A stretch of 12,653 bases of DNA from Collinsella sp. Its GTDB lineage: Bacteria > Actinomycetota > Coriobacteriia > Coriobacteriales > Coriobacteriaceae. The notes under the pieces were generated by a model. It searched no databases. It saw only the letters and a program-made list of their open reading frames with translations, and was not told the origin of the DNA. Location: the NCBI GenBank assembly GCA_019414265.1, contig DXMJ01000041.1, forward strand, positions 1-12,653. The letters run 5' to 3'. The position numbers and the translations under genes are program-made. Of this stretch, positions 1 to 7,554 are shown one piece after another. The first letter of the stretch is position 1. Each line of letters starts with the position of its first letter.

Positions 1-22
1 CGAGCCGTCGGATGACTTGAAG

Positions 23-54
23 AAGGGGGAGGCCTCGCGGCCTCCCCCTTTTTT
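23..54 (+). terminator. Intrinsic terminator of the upstream transcript
   Basis: A 12-bp perfect stem (23-34 with 39-50) has a TCGC loop and ends in a run of six T (49-54). It separates whatever lies upstream of the window from the acpS operon. The first 20 bases may be the tail of the preceding gene, since stop codons occur at 13-15 and 18-20 in two frames, but the frame cannot be decided. Confidence 0.9.
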
Positions 55-104
55 GTATCTCGGGCAATTTGTCTCACATAGTAGCTGTGTTTTATAACCC
101 TCGT

Positions 105-134
105 TTGTCGCATCTTCTGCGAACGGGCTACAAT
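105..134 (+). promoter_or_regulatory. Putative promoter of the acpS operon
   Basis: TTGTCG (105-110) and TACAAT (129-134) are separated by 18 bp, a reasonable housekeeping-sigma promoter just downstream of the terminator at 23-54. The start site would fall about 20 bp before the acpS start codon. This is the only good candidate between that terminator and the operon. It was assigned by inspection only. Confidence 0.5.
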
Positions 135-163
135 AACTTAGTCTGTGCGATATGGAGGTGAAC

Positions 164-703
164 ATGGCTGAAGCTGGTATCGGCGTTGATATCGTCGAGA
201 TTTCCCGCATGAAATCAATTCTTGAAAAGACGCCGTCGTTTGCTCGGCGTGTGTTTACCGAAGAAGAGCGTGCGTATTGCGATGCATCATCGCGTCCCGC
301 TGCTCACTATGCGAGCCGCTTTGCTTCGCGCGAGGCGGTGCTTAAAGCTCTCGGCACGGGTTTTAGTCAAGGTGTAGGTCGCAAGGATGTTTCGGTAACG
401 CGTGATAAACTCGGCAAACCGAAGGCGCTGCTTTCGGGCCGTGCTCTCGAGATCGCTCAAGAACTGGGCGTTGTTGAGGTCGCTCTTTCCATTACGCTTA
501 CGGGAGACTTGGCCGTTGCGAATGCCATCGCGATTACCGAAGATGCTCGGCCTAAGCCAAAAGATGAAAAGGTGAGCACCAAGAAACGCGTTACGCAGAC
601 ATTTAAAGAGGCTCGCTCTGTATTAGATGAGCTCGAGCAGCTGCAGAATTCAGCATTGACGGAGCACCTGGGCGATGCTTCGCAAGATACGCTAGGAGCA
701 TAG
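164..703 (+). CDS. acpS: Holo-[acyl-carrier-protein] synthase with C-terminal extension
   Basis: Transfers 4'-phosphopantetheine from CoA to a serine of acyl carrier protein, activating it for fatty acid synthesis in the cytoplasm. The N-terminal GIGVDIVEI carries the Mg-binding Asp9. FTEEERAYC follows, then the signature SRFASREAVLKALGTG (Glu57, Lys61). The start at 164 is chosen because GGAGGTG (154-160) sits at the right distance; an in-frame ATG at 152 lies upstream of that site. The protein is 179 aa, but typical AcpS is about 120-130 aa. Residues after about 126 form a charged, probably helical extension not expected in the family. The (S/T)H usually seen near the end of the AcpS core appears here as SITLTGD, with no His. 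First gene of the operon; nnr starts on the base after its stop. The family call is secure; the role of the tail is unknown. Confidence 0.92.
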   Translation: MAEAGIGVDIVEISRMKSILEKTPSFARRVFTEEERAYCDASSRPAAHYASRFASREAVLKALGTGFSQGVGRKDVSVTRDKLGKPKALLSGRALEIAQELGVVEVALSITLTGDLAVANAIAITEDARPKPKDEKVSTKKRVTQTFKEARSVLDELEQLQNSALTEHLGDASQDTLGA

Positions 704-2320
704 ATGAAACCGGTTTTGAGTACCGAAGAAGTCGTTCGTCTCGAGGATATCATCGAACGCGAAGGGACTTCGAAGGCCGAGCTTATGGAGCTAGCGGGTG
801 AGTTTGCCGCTAACGAGGTCTTGAAGCTCAATCCCGATCGGGTTCTCGTTTTGGTCGGTTTTGGTAATAATGGCGGCGACGGTTGGGTTGCCGCCGATAT
901 CCTGAGCCATAAGGGTGTGGACGTGGATATCGTTTCTCCGGTTGAACCGGATGAGATTCCTGCTGCTCTGGCACGTCATGTTGCTCGTCGTACTGCCGGC
1001 CGCGATGTGCACGTTTGCGTCGGCCCCTCGCGTGATGAACTCGAGGTTTTGATCGATAAGGCCGATGTTGTTGTCGATGCCATTTTTGGTACCGGTTTCC
1101 ACGGGAATCTGCGTGTGCCGTTCTCCATTTGGATTCCTACGGTCAATGAATGCGCCGATTGTGTCGTATCCATTGATGTCCCCTCGGGCCTGAATGCAGA
1201 GACGGGCGTTGTTGATGACGGCTGCATTCGTGCCGAGCGCACGGTGACGATGATTGCGCCCAAGATTGGTCTGTATAGCGCTGATGGTCCTGAGTATGCT
1301 GGCGATTTGATCTGCGGCAATCTTTACGACCGTCTTGACGAGGTCATCGATGATGTCGACCACGCCGCCGAGATTGTCGAGCCCGGTGACTTAGTTGATT
1401 ACTTTGCTCCGCTACCATCGAATATCGATAAGTATTCCCGTGGCTCCGTGCTTATTGTCGCCGGATCTGCGCAATATCCTGGTGCTGCCATTATGGCGGC
1501 CAAGTCTGCAGCTCGCGCGGGTGCTGGTTACGTGGCAGTCGCGGCTCCTGACGCCTGCGCCAATCTCATTCGCATGGCACTTCCTTCGATTCCGGTCTTT
1601 GCTATTCCGTCTGATTCCCGCGGCTCCTTTGGCGCCGCTGCGCGCATGACGGTGTGCGAGATCGCAAAGAAGTACAGCTGCGTGCTGTGCGGTCCCGGTA
1701 TGACGACGTCTGCCGGCGCTATGCAGGTGGTTTCGGGCTTGCTCGAGCTTGATGTACCGCTAATTTTGGACGCCGATGCACTCAACTGCCTTGCTAAGAT
1801 TGCCATTGACGGTATTGATAGTAACCCCGAGATGTATCGCCGCGAGCAGCCGTTGGTTATGACGCCGCACTATCGTGAGCTTTCGCGCCTGGTTGCCGGT
1901 GACGAGGTGAACGACCTTGGTACCGCGATTGCGGCCGCGCAGAAGGTTGTCTGGGCTGCAGGCTCCGACAATCTGGTGGTCATTGCCAAGGGGCCGACGA
2001 CGGCTATCTGTGGCGTTGAGCGTGTGCTGCTGCCGCTCTCGGGTCCGGCTTCTCTGGCAACTGCCGGTTCGGGTGATGTTCTCGCGGGTATTTTGGCCGG
2101 CACGCTTGCCACCATACGCGACGAGATGGATCGTTGGGAGTTGCTGTATTCGTACGCCGTCGCACTTCACAGCTACGCCGGTTTTGCCGCGGCGACGGAG
2201 TATGGTGAGAAGAGCGTCATCGCGACCGATCTTATCGACTTGATCGGTCCTGCCATGGAGCTGGCGGCAAAGGATGCGCTCGAAGATCTGGGAATCATGG
2301 ACGAAGGGTCGGATGACTAA
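704..2320 (+). CDS. nnr: Bifunctional NAD(P)H-hydrate epimerase / ADP-dependent NAD(P)H-hydrate dehydratase
   Basis: Repairs damaged hydrated NAD(P)H (NADHX/NADPHX). The N-terminal YjeF_N domain (about 1-220) interconverts the R and S epimers, and the C-terminal ribokinase-like domain (about 232-525) dehydrates the S form using ADP. Seen in the epimerase half: GNNGGDG (54-60), Asp126 in DAIFGTG, and DVPSG (158-162). Seen in the dehydratase half: a glycine-rich start GSVLIVAGSAQYPG (247-260), LCGPG (328-332), LDADAL (355-360), AKGPTT (428-433) and the nucleotide-site GSGD (455-458). Full length at 538 aa. The motif usually read as HPGE is HYRE here (389-392), a mild departure. The ATG at 704 directly follows the acpS stop, with AGGAG at 694-698. 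Adjacency to acpS and alr is common in actinobacteria. Confidence 0.95.
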   Translation: MKPVLSTEEVVRLEDIIEREGTSKAELMELAGEFAANEVLKLNPDRVLVLVGFGNNGGDGWVAADILSHKGVDVDIVSPVEPDEIPAALARHVARRTAGRDVHVCVGPSRDELEVLIDKADVVVDAIFGTGFHGNLRVPFSIWIPTVNECADCVVSIDVPSGLNAETGVVDDGCIRAERTVTMIAPKIGLYSADGPEYAGDLICGNLYDRLDEVIDDVDHAAEIVEPGDLVDYFAPLPSNIDKYSRGSVLIVAGSAQYPGAAIMAAKSAARAGAGYVAVAAPDACANLIRMALPSIPVFAIPSDSRGSFGAAARMTVCEIAKKYSCVLCGPGMTTSAGAMQVVSGLLELDVPLILDADALNCLAKIAIDGIDSNPEMYRREQPLVMTPHYRELSRLVAGDEVNDLGTAIAAAQKVVWAAGSDNLVVIAKGPTTAICGVERVLLPLSGPASLATAGSGDVLAGILAGTLATIRDEMDRWELLYSYAVALHSYAGFAAATEYGEKSVIATDLIDLIGPAMELAAKDALEDLGIMDEGSDD

Positions 2321-2322
2321 TC

Positions 2323-3468
2323 ATGAATAAAGCCGATTTGACGCGCTGGTCCTGGGTCGAGATCGACCGCGGGGCGCTCCGTCGCAACACGAGGGCCTAT
2401 AAGAACTTGTTGAATCCGCGTCAGCGCCTGTGCTGCGTGGTCAAGGCCGATGCTTATGGTCATGGAGCTGTTGAGTGTGCCAAGATCATGTATTCGGCCG
2501 GTGCCGACATGTTTGCCGTGGCGACGGTTAACGAGGGCGTTGGGCTCCGTCAGGGCGGGATTACTAAGCCCGTCCTGATTCTAAGTGAGCCGCCTATCGA
2601 GGCTATTCCTGCATTGCTCGAATTCGATATCATGCCCTCGGTCTATACGTCCGATTTTGCTCTTGCGTATGGCGAATGCGCCGTCGCGGCGGGCAAGGTG
2701 GGCAAGTACCATCTTGCCATCGAGACGGGCATGAATCGTATCGGTGTTCACTACACACAGGTGCTCGACTTTGTACGCGGCATCAGTTTCCATCGCGGCA
2801 TCCAGTGCGACGGCGTATTTACGCACTTTGCCACGGCCGATGAACCTTCGGGTTGGGACTACAAGCTGCAGTGCCAGCGTTTTACCGAGGCCGTTCAGGC
2901 CATTAAGGACGCAGGTTTTGAATGCGGTATCGTGCATTGTGCCAATACGCCGTCCTCGATGCTCGATTCTTCAATGCACTTTGACATGATTCGTGCCGGC
3001 ATCGGTTTGTATGGTCTGCAGCCATGTGAGCTGAGTGGTCGCGTGATGCAGCTTGATCCCGTCATGAGCGTCCACGCGCGTGTGACGCGCGTGGCGCATC
3101 CTGCGATGGGCGAGGGCGTGGGCTACGGCTTTACCTACCGCGTACCGCGCACGCGCGTTCAGATCTGCACCCTTCCGATCGGTTATGCCGATGGCCTTTC
3201 GCGTACGCTTTCCAATCGTATGGACGTGCTGTATCGCGGCGAGCGTGTGCGTCAGGTGGGCAATATCTGCATGGACCAGTTTATGGTCGCCATTCAGTCC
3301 AACCCGGCGCATGAGATTCCCGAGGCCGAGTATGGTGACGAGATGATCATTGTCGGCCGCGATGGAGATGCCGAGATTACCATGGACGAGATGGCGCGCC
3401 TACGCGGCACGATTAACTACGAGGTCGCTTGCGGCTTTGGTATGCGTCTCGACAAGGTCTACGTGTAG
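2323..3468 (+). CDS. alr: Alanine racemase
   Basis: PLP enzyme that converts L-alanine to D-alanine for peptidoglycan precursors. The PLP lysine is Lys41 in VVKADAYGHG. The second catalytic base is Tyr268 in GVGYGFTY, matching the Lys39/Tyr265 pair of the Geobacillus enzyme. RAGIGLYGLQP, LPIGYADGLSR and GNICMDQFMV are further family motifs in the expected order. Length 381 aa is normal: an N-terminal TIM barrel, then a C-terminal beta domain. The start lies 2 bp after the nnr stop. The only purine-rich site, AAGGG (2304-2308), is rather distant, so translation is probably coupled to nnr. No sign of damage. Confidence 0.96.
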   Translation: MNKADLTRWSWVEIDRGALRRNTRAYKNLLNPRQRLCCVVKADAYGHGAVECAKIMYSAGADMFAVATVNEGVGLRQGGITKPVLILSEPPIEAIPALLEFDIMPSVYTSDFALAYGECAVAAGKVGKYHLAIETGMNRIGVHYTQVLDFVRGISFHRGIQCDGVFTHFATADEPSGWDYKLQCQRFTEAVQAIKDAGFECGIVHCANTPSSMLDSSMHFDMIRAGIGLYGLQPCELSGRVMQLDPVMSVHARVTRVAHPAMGEGVGYGFTYRVPRTRVQICTLPIGYADGLSRTLSNRMDVLYRGERVRQVGNICMDQFMVAIQSNPAHEIPEAEYGDEMIIVGRDGDAEITMDEMARLRGTINYEVACGFGMRLDKVYV

Positions 3469-3476
3469 GAGTCGCT

Positions 3477-4097
3477 ATGGGCGTCATGCACATCCCCGGC
3501 CATAGCCATCAGGCGCCGCGTGAGGTCGCACTCGAGGAGATCGAGGCCGTTCTGGGCGATTGTCACCTTTGCCAGCTTTACCAGTCGCGCCATAACATCG
3601 TGTTTGGCGTGGGAAACCCCCACGCTCGCGTGATGTTTATTGGCGAGGCGCCGGGCCGCAATGAGGATTTGCAGGGCGAGCCCTTTGTGGGGGCGGCAGG
3701 CGAGGACCTCAACGGCATTTTGTCGCTGGCGGGGCTCAAACGCGAAGACGTCTACATTGCCAACGTGCTTAAGTGCCGCCCGCCGGGAAACCGCAATCCG
3801 CGTCCCGAGGAAGTGCTGGCTTGCTCGCCATTTTTGCGTGAGCAGATTCGAAGCATCTGGCCCGATATTATTGTGACGCTCGGCAACCCCGCGACGCACT
3901 TTGTGCTAAAGACCGAGATTGGCATTACTAAGCTGCGCGGCAGGTTCCACCAGATGGGGCATTTTGTGGTAATGCCCACGTTCCATCCGGCAGCAGCGCT
4001 GCGCAATCCGGCTTGGCAGGAGCTGCTGGAGGAAGACTTTAAGATGCTGGGCGACTATCTGGAGCGACATCCCGCGCCAGAGGACGCCTCGGAATAA
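3477..4097 (+). CDS. Type 4 (family 4) uracil-DNA glycosylase, 4Fe-4S
   Basis: Removes uracil from DNA as the first step of base excision repair. The family-4 fold is supported by GEAPGRNED (56-64), which carries the active-site loop, and by HPAAALR (170-176) near the C terminus. Cys29 and Cys32 (CHLC) together with Cys100 and Cys116 fit the four ligands of the iron-sulfur cluster of this family. Length 206 aa is usual. The start at 3477 is chosen because AGGAG (3467-3471) lies 5 bp upstream; the frame stays open back to 3429, but that would run deep into alr. It sits between alr and tsaE as an extra member of an otherwise familiar operon order, with no functional link to its neighbours that I can see. 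Confidence 0.93.
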   Translation: MGVMHIPGHSHQAPREVALEEIEAVLGDCHLCQLYQSRHNIVFGVGNPHARVMFIGEAPGRNEDLQGEPFVGAAGEDLNGILSLAGLKREDVYIANVLKCRPPGNRNPRPEEVLACSPFLREQIRSIWPDIIVTLGNPATHFVLKTEIGITKLRGRFHQMGHFVVMPTFHPAAALRNPAWQELLEEDFKMLGDYLERHPAPEDASE

Positions 4098-4109
4098 TAA
4101 GGAGCATAT

Positions 4110-4616
4110 ATGTCCCTGGAGCGCCTGGGGGTAGGTACTTACAAAACGACTTGCGCTGCCGATACGGAGTACTTTGGCGAGCTAATTGCACCGTGCCTTG
4201 AGGACGGCGATGTGCTCATCCTGACCGGTGGCCTGGGAGTGGGCAAAACTCACTTTACCAAGGGCGTCTCGCGCGGGCTGGGCGATGGGCATATGGTTAC
4301 GAGCCCTACGTTCGCCCTCATGGCCGTTCACGATCAAGGTCGTATTCCGCTGTTTCACTTTGATCTATACCGCCTGGAGCATGCCTACGAGCTCGAGGAT
4401 ACGGGCATTTTCGATGTGCTGGGCTATGAGGGTGCTTGCCTGCTGGAATGGGGCGAACAATTCCAGGACGAGCTGACGGATGAGTATCTTTCGGTGACGC
4501 TCAGGCGTGATGAGGGCGACAGCGACGTGCGAACGATAACGCTTGAGGCGCACGGTGACCGCGCAATGGAACTTTCCCATTTGATTGATAAGGCTGTACA
4601 AGATGAGCTTGCATAA
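4110..4616 (+). CDS. tsaE: tRNA threonylcarbamoyladenosine biosynthesis ATPase TsaE
   Basis: P-loop ATPase that works with TsaB and TsaD in making t6A at position 37 of ANN-decoding tRNAs. The Walker A is GGLGVGKT (40-47). VTSPTFAL (63-70), HFDLYRL (83-89) and LLEWGE (111-116) are the characteristic switch and Walker-B-region motifs of the family. Length 168 aa is typical. AAGGAG (4099-4104) lies 5 bp before the ATG, and two consecutive stop codons (4095-4100) end the preceding gene. Its last 14 bases overlap the start of the tsaB-rimI-tsaD gene, which places the pathway partners under coupled translation. The TsaC/Sua5 enzyme of the same pathway is not in the window. Confidence 0.95.
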   Translation: MSLERLGVGTYKTTCAADTEYFGELIAPCLEDGDVLILTGGLGVGKTHFTKGVSRGLGDGHMVTSPTFALMAVHDQGRIPLFHFDLYRLEHAYELEDTGIFDVLGYEGACLLEWGEQFQDELTDEYLSVTLRRDEGDSDVRTITLEAHGDRAMELSHLIDKAVQDELA

Positions 4617-6987
4617 CGACAACGCGCTGGTGGTGGCGCTCGATACCTCGACTGACATGCTTGCCTGCGCGGCAAGCTGGATTGATGGGCAGACGGGTGA
4701 GACGAAGCTCGTGAGTGGCGACCACATGTGTCGCCGTCACGCCAACGTTGAGCTCGTGAATACCGTTGATGGCGTGCTGGCTCAAGCCGGTCTGGATCGC
4801 AGCGATGTTGGTTGCTATGTGGTCGGCCGCGGCCCGGGGTCCTTTACGGGTGTGCGCATCGGCATCTCCACTGCCAAGGGCCTCGCGCGTGGTGCCAATG
4901 TTCCGCTGCTGGGCGTGTCGACGCTCGACGCTTGCGCTTGGACGGCGTGGAAGGCTGGCGTGCGCGGCAAGCTTGGTATCTTGGCCGATGCTATGCGCGG
5001 TGAGGTATATCCGGCGCTGTATATGCTGGTCGATGAGGGTCCCGAGCGTCAATTTGAGCGCGAACACGTGGTCAAGGCCGCCGTGGCGCTCGATGAGTGG
5101 CGCCAAGCAGCGGACTGGGGCCAGGTTCAGCTGACCGGTGACGGTCTCGTGCGCTATGGCAAGCTGCTGGGTGAGGACGAGGCCGCCCGTTGCGTGGAGC
5201 GCGACCTGTGGTGGCCTTCGGGCGAGGGCTTGCTGCTCGCGCACGCTGCGGGTGACGGCGATCCGGCCCGCGTCCTGCCGATTTACACGCGCCTTTCGGA
5301 TGCCGAGGAAAACGAGCGCAAGCGTCTTGGTCTTGCCGAGAGTGCGCAGAGCGAAATTACGGGTGTTGCCGATGAGCTCGCCGGTCGTCATCTGCAGTTC
5401 CGTCCCATGGGCGCGGCGGATGCCGAGGGCGCGAGCGCGCTGGAGGCTGCCTGCTTTGAAGGTGCCGGACACGAGGCATGGACGCCGGGCATGTTCCTGT
5501 CCGAACTGGGCGAGGACGTCGCTGCGCCGCGTAGTTGGTGGGTGGCACACGACGACGGCAAGCTGCTGGGCCTTGCCGGCGGTATGGTCGTGGACGGTGA
5601 TGTGCAGATTCTGGATGTCGCCGTCGACCCGGCACATCGCCGTGAGGGCATTGCCCGCAAGCTGCTGTCGCACGTGAGCTATGATGCCCAGATGCTCGGC
5701 TGCACTACGGCTTCGCTCGAGGTCGAGGACGGTAACGAGGGAGCGACCGCGCTTTATAACGCTCTGGGCTTTACCGAGGCTGGCCGTCGCCGCGGCTATT
5801 ATGGTGCCGGCAAGGACGCCATCGTCATGACGGCTCCGCTGCCCCTGGTGCTTCCGGTCGACAATGCTTCGCCCGAGCCGACGGCGGCAGAGCAGCGCGT
5901 ATGGCCGCTGCCTGCGCCTGGGCGCTCCGAGGGGGAGCGTGCCGAAATTGAGCGCCGCCGCCTAGTGCTCGCTATCGAGAGCTCCTGCGACGAGACGGCC
6001 GTGGCGATTATCGATGCGGATGGCAATATGCTGGCCAACCAGGTGTCGACACAGATTGATTTTCACGCCCGCTTTGGCGGCGTGGTGCCCGAGATCGCCT
6101 CGCGCAAACACGTTGAGGTGATTGTGAGTGTCGTGGATGCGGCGCTCGAGGATGCCGCAGCATCGCTTGGTCTTGAGGGTGGAGCCATCGCGCCGAGCGA
6201 ACTCGCCGCTGTTGGCGTGACGCAGGGTCCGGGCCTGGTGGGTGCTCTGGTAGTGGGCGTCGCCTTCGCCAAGGGCTTTGCCTATGCCGCCGGCAAGCCG
6301 CTCGTGTGCGTCAACCATCTGGAGGGCCATCTGTTCGCCAACCTGCTGGCGCAGCCCGATCTCAGGCCGCCGTTTATCTTCACGCTCGTCTCGGGCGGTC
6401 ATACCATGCTCGTGCACGTGAAGGCATGGGGCGACTACGAGGTACTTGGTGAGACACTCGACGATGCTGTGGGCGAGGCCTTCGACAAGGTAGCCAAGGC
6501 GTTGGGTCTGGGCTATCCCGGTGGCCCCATCATCTCCAAGCTGGCCGAGACGGGCAACCCCCGCGCGATCGATTTTCCTCGCGCGCTTAACAGCAGGGGA
6601 GACTATCGTTTCTCGCTTTCGGGTCTTAAAACGGCCGTGACGCTCTACATCGAGCAGGAGACCAAGGCCGGGCGCACGATTCACCTGCCCGATCTGGCGG
6701 CTTCGTTTGAGGCAGCCGTCTTTGACGTTCAGTACAAGAAGGCCAAAAACGCCCTGCATGCCACCGGATGCAAGGAATACTGCATCGGCGGCGGCGTCTC
6801 GGCTAATCCGCATCTGCGCGAGATGATGATCAAGAAGCTTGGGCGTCAGGGGATCCGCGTAACGGTGCCACCGCTTTCGGCGTGCACCGACAACGCCGCC
6901 ATGATCGCAGAGGTTGCCCGCCGTAAATTCGACCGAGGCGAAATCTCGCCGTTCGACGTCGACGCCGATCCAAACATGACGCTGTAG
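4603..6987 (+). CDS. tsaD: TsaB-RimI-TsaD triple fusion (t6A synthesis and ribosomal S18 N-acetyltransferase)
   Basis: One uninterrupted 794-aa frame with three enzymes in series. Residues 1-245 are TsaB (ALDTSTD at the start and GRGPGSFTGVRIG), the non-catalytic partner of TsaD. Residues about 262-412 are a GNAT domain of the RimI type with the acetyl-CoA loop RREGIARKLL; RimI acetylates the N terminus of ribosomal protein S18. After a Pro/Glu-rich linker (about 413-450) comes TsaD (450-794): AIESSCDETAVAI, metal ligands His572 and His576 in NHLEGHL, SGGHT, CIGGGVSANP and Asp763 in CTDNAAM. TsaD transfers the threonylcarbamoyl group to A37 of tRNA. All three parts look complete. The ATG at 4603 overlaps tsaE by 14 bp, with AAGG (4590-4593) upstream; a TTG at 4585 is a less likely start. 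The three genes are adjacent but separate in many actinobacteria. A hairpin repeat begins 12 bp after the stop. Confidence 0.93.
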   Translation: MSLHNDNALVVALDTSTDMLACAASWIDGQTGETKLVSGDHMCRRHANVELVNTVDGVLAQAGLDRSDVGCYVVGRGPGSFTGVRIGISTAKGLARGANVPLLGVSTLDACAWTAWKAGVRGKLGILADAMRGEVYPALYMLVDEGPERQFEREHVVKAAVALDEWRQAADWGQVQLTGDGLVRYGKLLGEDEAARCVERDLWWPSGEGLLLAHAAGDGDPARVLPIYTRLSDAEENERKRLGLAESAQSEITGVADELAGRHLQFRPMGAADAEGASALEAACFEGAGHEAWTPGMFLSELGEDVAAPRSWWVAHDDGKLLGLAGGMVVDGDVQILDVAVDPAHRREGIARKLLSHVSYDAQMLGCTTASLEVEDGNEGATALYNALGFTEAGRRRGYYGAGKDAIVMTAPLPLVLPVDNASPEPTAAEQRVWPLPAPGRSEGERAEIERRRLVLAIESSCDETAVAIIDADGNMLANQVSTQIDFHARFGGVVPEIASRKHVEVIVSVVDAALEDAAASLGLEGGAIAPSELAAVGVTQGPGLVGALVVGVAFAKGFAYAAGKPLVCVNHLEGHLFANLLAQPDLRPPFIFTLVSGGHTMLVHVKAWGDYEVLGETLDDAVGEAFDKVAKALGLGYPGGPIISKLAETGNPRAIDFPRALNSRGDYRFSLSGLKTAVTLYIEQETKAGRTIHLPDLAASFEAAVFDVQYKKAKNALHATGCKEYCIGGGVSANPHLREMMIKKLGRQGIRVTVPPLSACTDNAAMIAEVARRKFDRGEISPFDVDADPNMTL

Positions 6988-6999
6988 CTGGTACGGCGC

Positions 7000-7134
7000 G
7001 GTCCCCGGACGGAGGGGCCGGATATAAGGTTTCCTGCTCTACAGTCCTGCGCAAGACGAAGGCCACATTAAGTGGCCTTCTTTGCGTGCGGAACTCGCGA
7101 TAAACCTTATATCCGGCCCCTCCGGCCGGGGACC
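7000..7134 (+). repeat. Long hairpin element, copy A (core forward)
   Basis: Arms 7000-7032 and 7102-7134 pair over 33 bp with a single mismatch (A7009 opposite G7125). They enclose a 69-base core (7033-7101). The core begins CCTGCTCTACAGTCCTGC and ends GTGCGGAACTCGCGAT, both shared with copies B and C. Inside, AGTCCTGC can pair with GCGGAACT, and GAAGGCCAC pairs with GTGGCCTTC around an ATTAA loop. The unpaired CCTGCTCTAC and CGCGAT therefore form an asymmetric internal loop. It starts 12 bp after the tsaB-rimI-tsaD stop. Only TTTC follows the outer stem, so it is not a classical terminator. I do not recognise the family. Confidence 0.9.
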
Positions 7135-7274
7135 TTTCTGTATCGATATGGCTTCTGGGCTGGATCGGCGTCGACAACGTCCAGCAAGGTTAACAAGCCA
7201 GCGTCGAATTTCCGGCGTGCTTTAGCTGAAAGAAAAGATGGCATGCGGAGCTTTGCTCCGCATTTGGGATGGGA
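7135..7274. other. Spacer between hairpin copies A and B
   Basis: This 140-bp stretch holds no gene I can support. Its one structure is a 9-bp perfect hairpin (7243-7251 with 7255-7263, loop TTT). The hairpin lacks a convincing T run on either strand, so I read it as a small repeat or weak processing signal and not a terminator. Open frames that cross this spacer from the flanking hairpins appear to be artefacts of the repeats. Confidence 0.5.
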
Positions 7275-7410
7275 GCCCCTCGGGAGCGAGCGGGCGTATA
7301 CAAGGTTTATCGCGAGTTCCGCACGAGCCGGAGAGCACTTAATGTGCTCTCCGTGCGAGCAGGACTGTAGAGCAGGAAACCTTGTATACGCCCGCTCGCT
7401 CCCGAGGGGC
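7275..7410 (-). repeat. Long hairpin element, copy B (core reversed)
   Basis: Arms 7275-7308 and 7377-7410 are perfectly complementary over 34 bp. The 68-base core (7309-7376), read on the minus strand, begins CCTGCTCTACAGTCCTGC and ends TGCGGAACTCGCGAT, as in copies A and C. The arms differ from those of A and C outside the innermost AGGTTT yet stay fully paired. The inner stem is GGAGAGCAC/GTGCTCTCC around the same ATTAA loop. It lies in the opposite orientation to copy A, 140 bp downstream of it and about 100 bp upstream of the cstA promoter. Confidence 0.9.
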
Positions 7411-7507
7411 ATCTCTCATGCAAAAACTTTTGTTAGGTAAAGTCCGAGGTCAGTGGCGTTTTATACCGAGAAATTCAAAAAAGTTGAAAATTCATTACAT
7501 ATTTGCG

Positions 7508-7536
7508 TTGACTTTAGGTAACTAAAGTTTCATACT
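7508..7536 (+). promoter_or_regulatory. Promoter of the cstA leader and cstA
   Basis: TTGACT (7508-7513) and CATACT (7531-7536) are separated by exactly 17 bp, within an AT-rich region. A dyad ACTTTAG-GTAA-CTAAAGT (7511-7528) fills the spacer and overlaps the -35 element, where a repressor could bind. TTAGGTAA inside this dyad recurs at 7433-7440. Transcription would start near 7543, giving a leader of about 235 nt before cstA. Confidence 0.65.
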
Positions 7537-7554
7537 CCTTTTCAACCACTGGGG

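Noticed and set aside
4501..5673. A 390-codon minus-strand frame opposite tsaB-rimI
   Set aside because: It lies entirely opposite genes with clear motifs and shows no recognisable domain or ribosome binding site.
7243..7263. The 9-bp hairpin as an intrinsic terminator
   Set aside because: Only TTT follows on the plus strand, and the T-rich stretch on the minus strand is not adjacent to the stem.
7072..7440. Open frames on both strands crossing hairpin copies A and B
   Set aside because: They consist of translated repeat sequence, and similar peptides recur from copy C (12104-12406), so they reflect the repeats and not genes.
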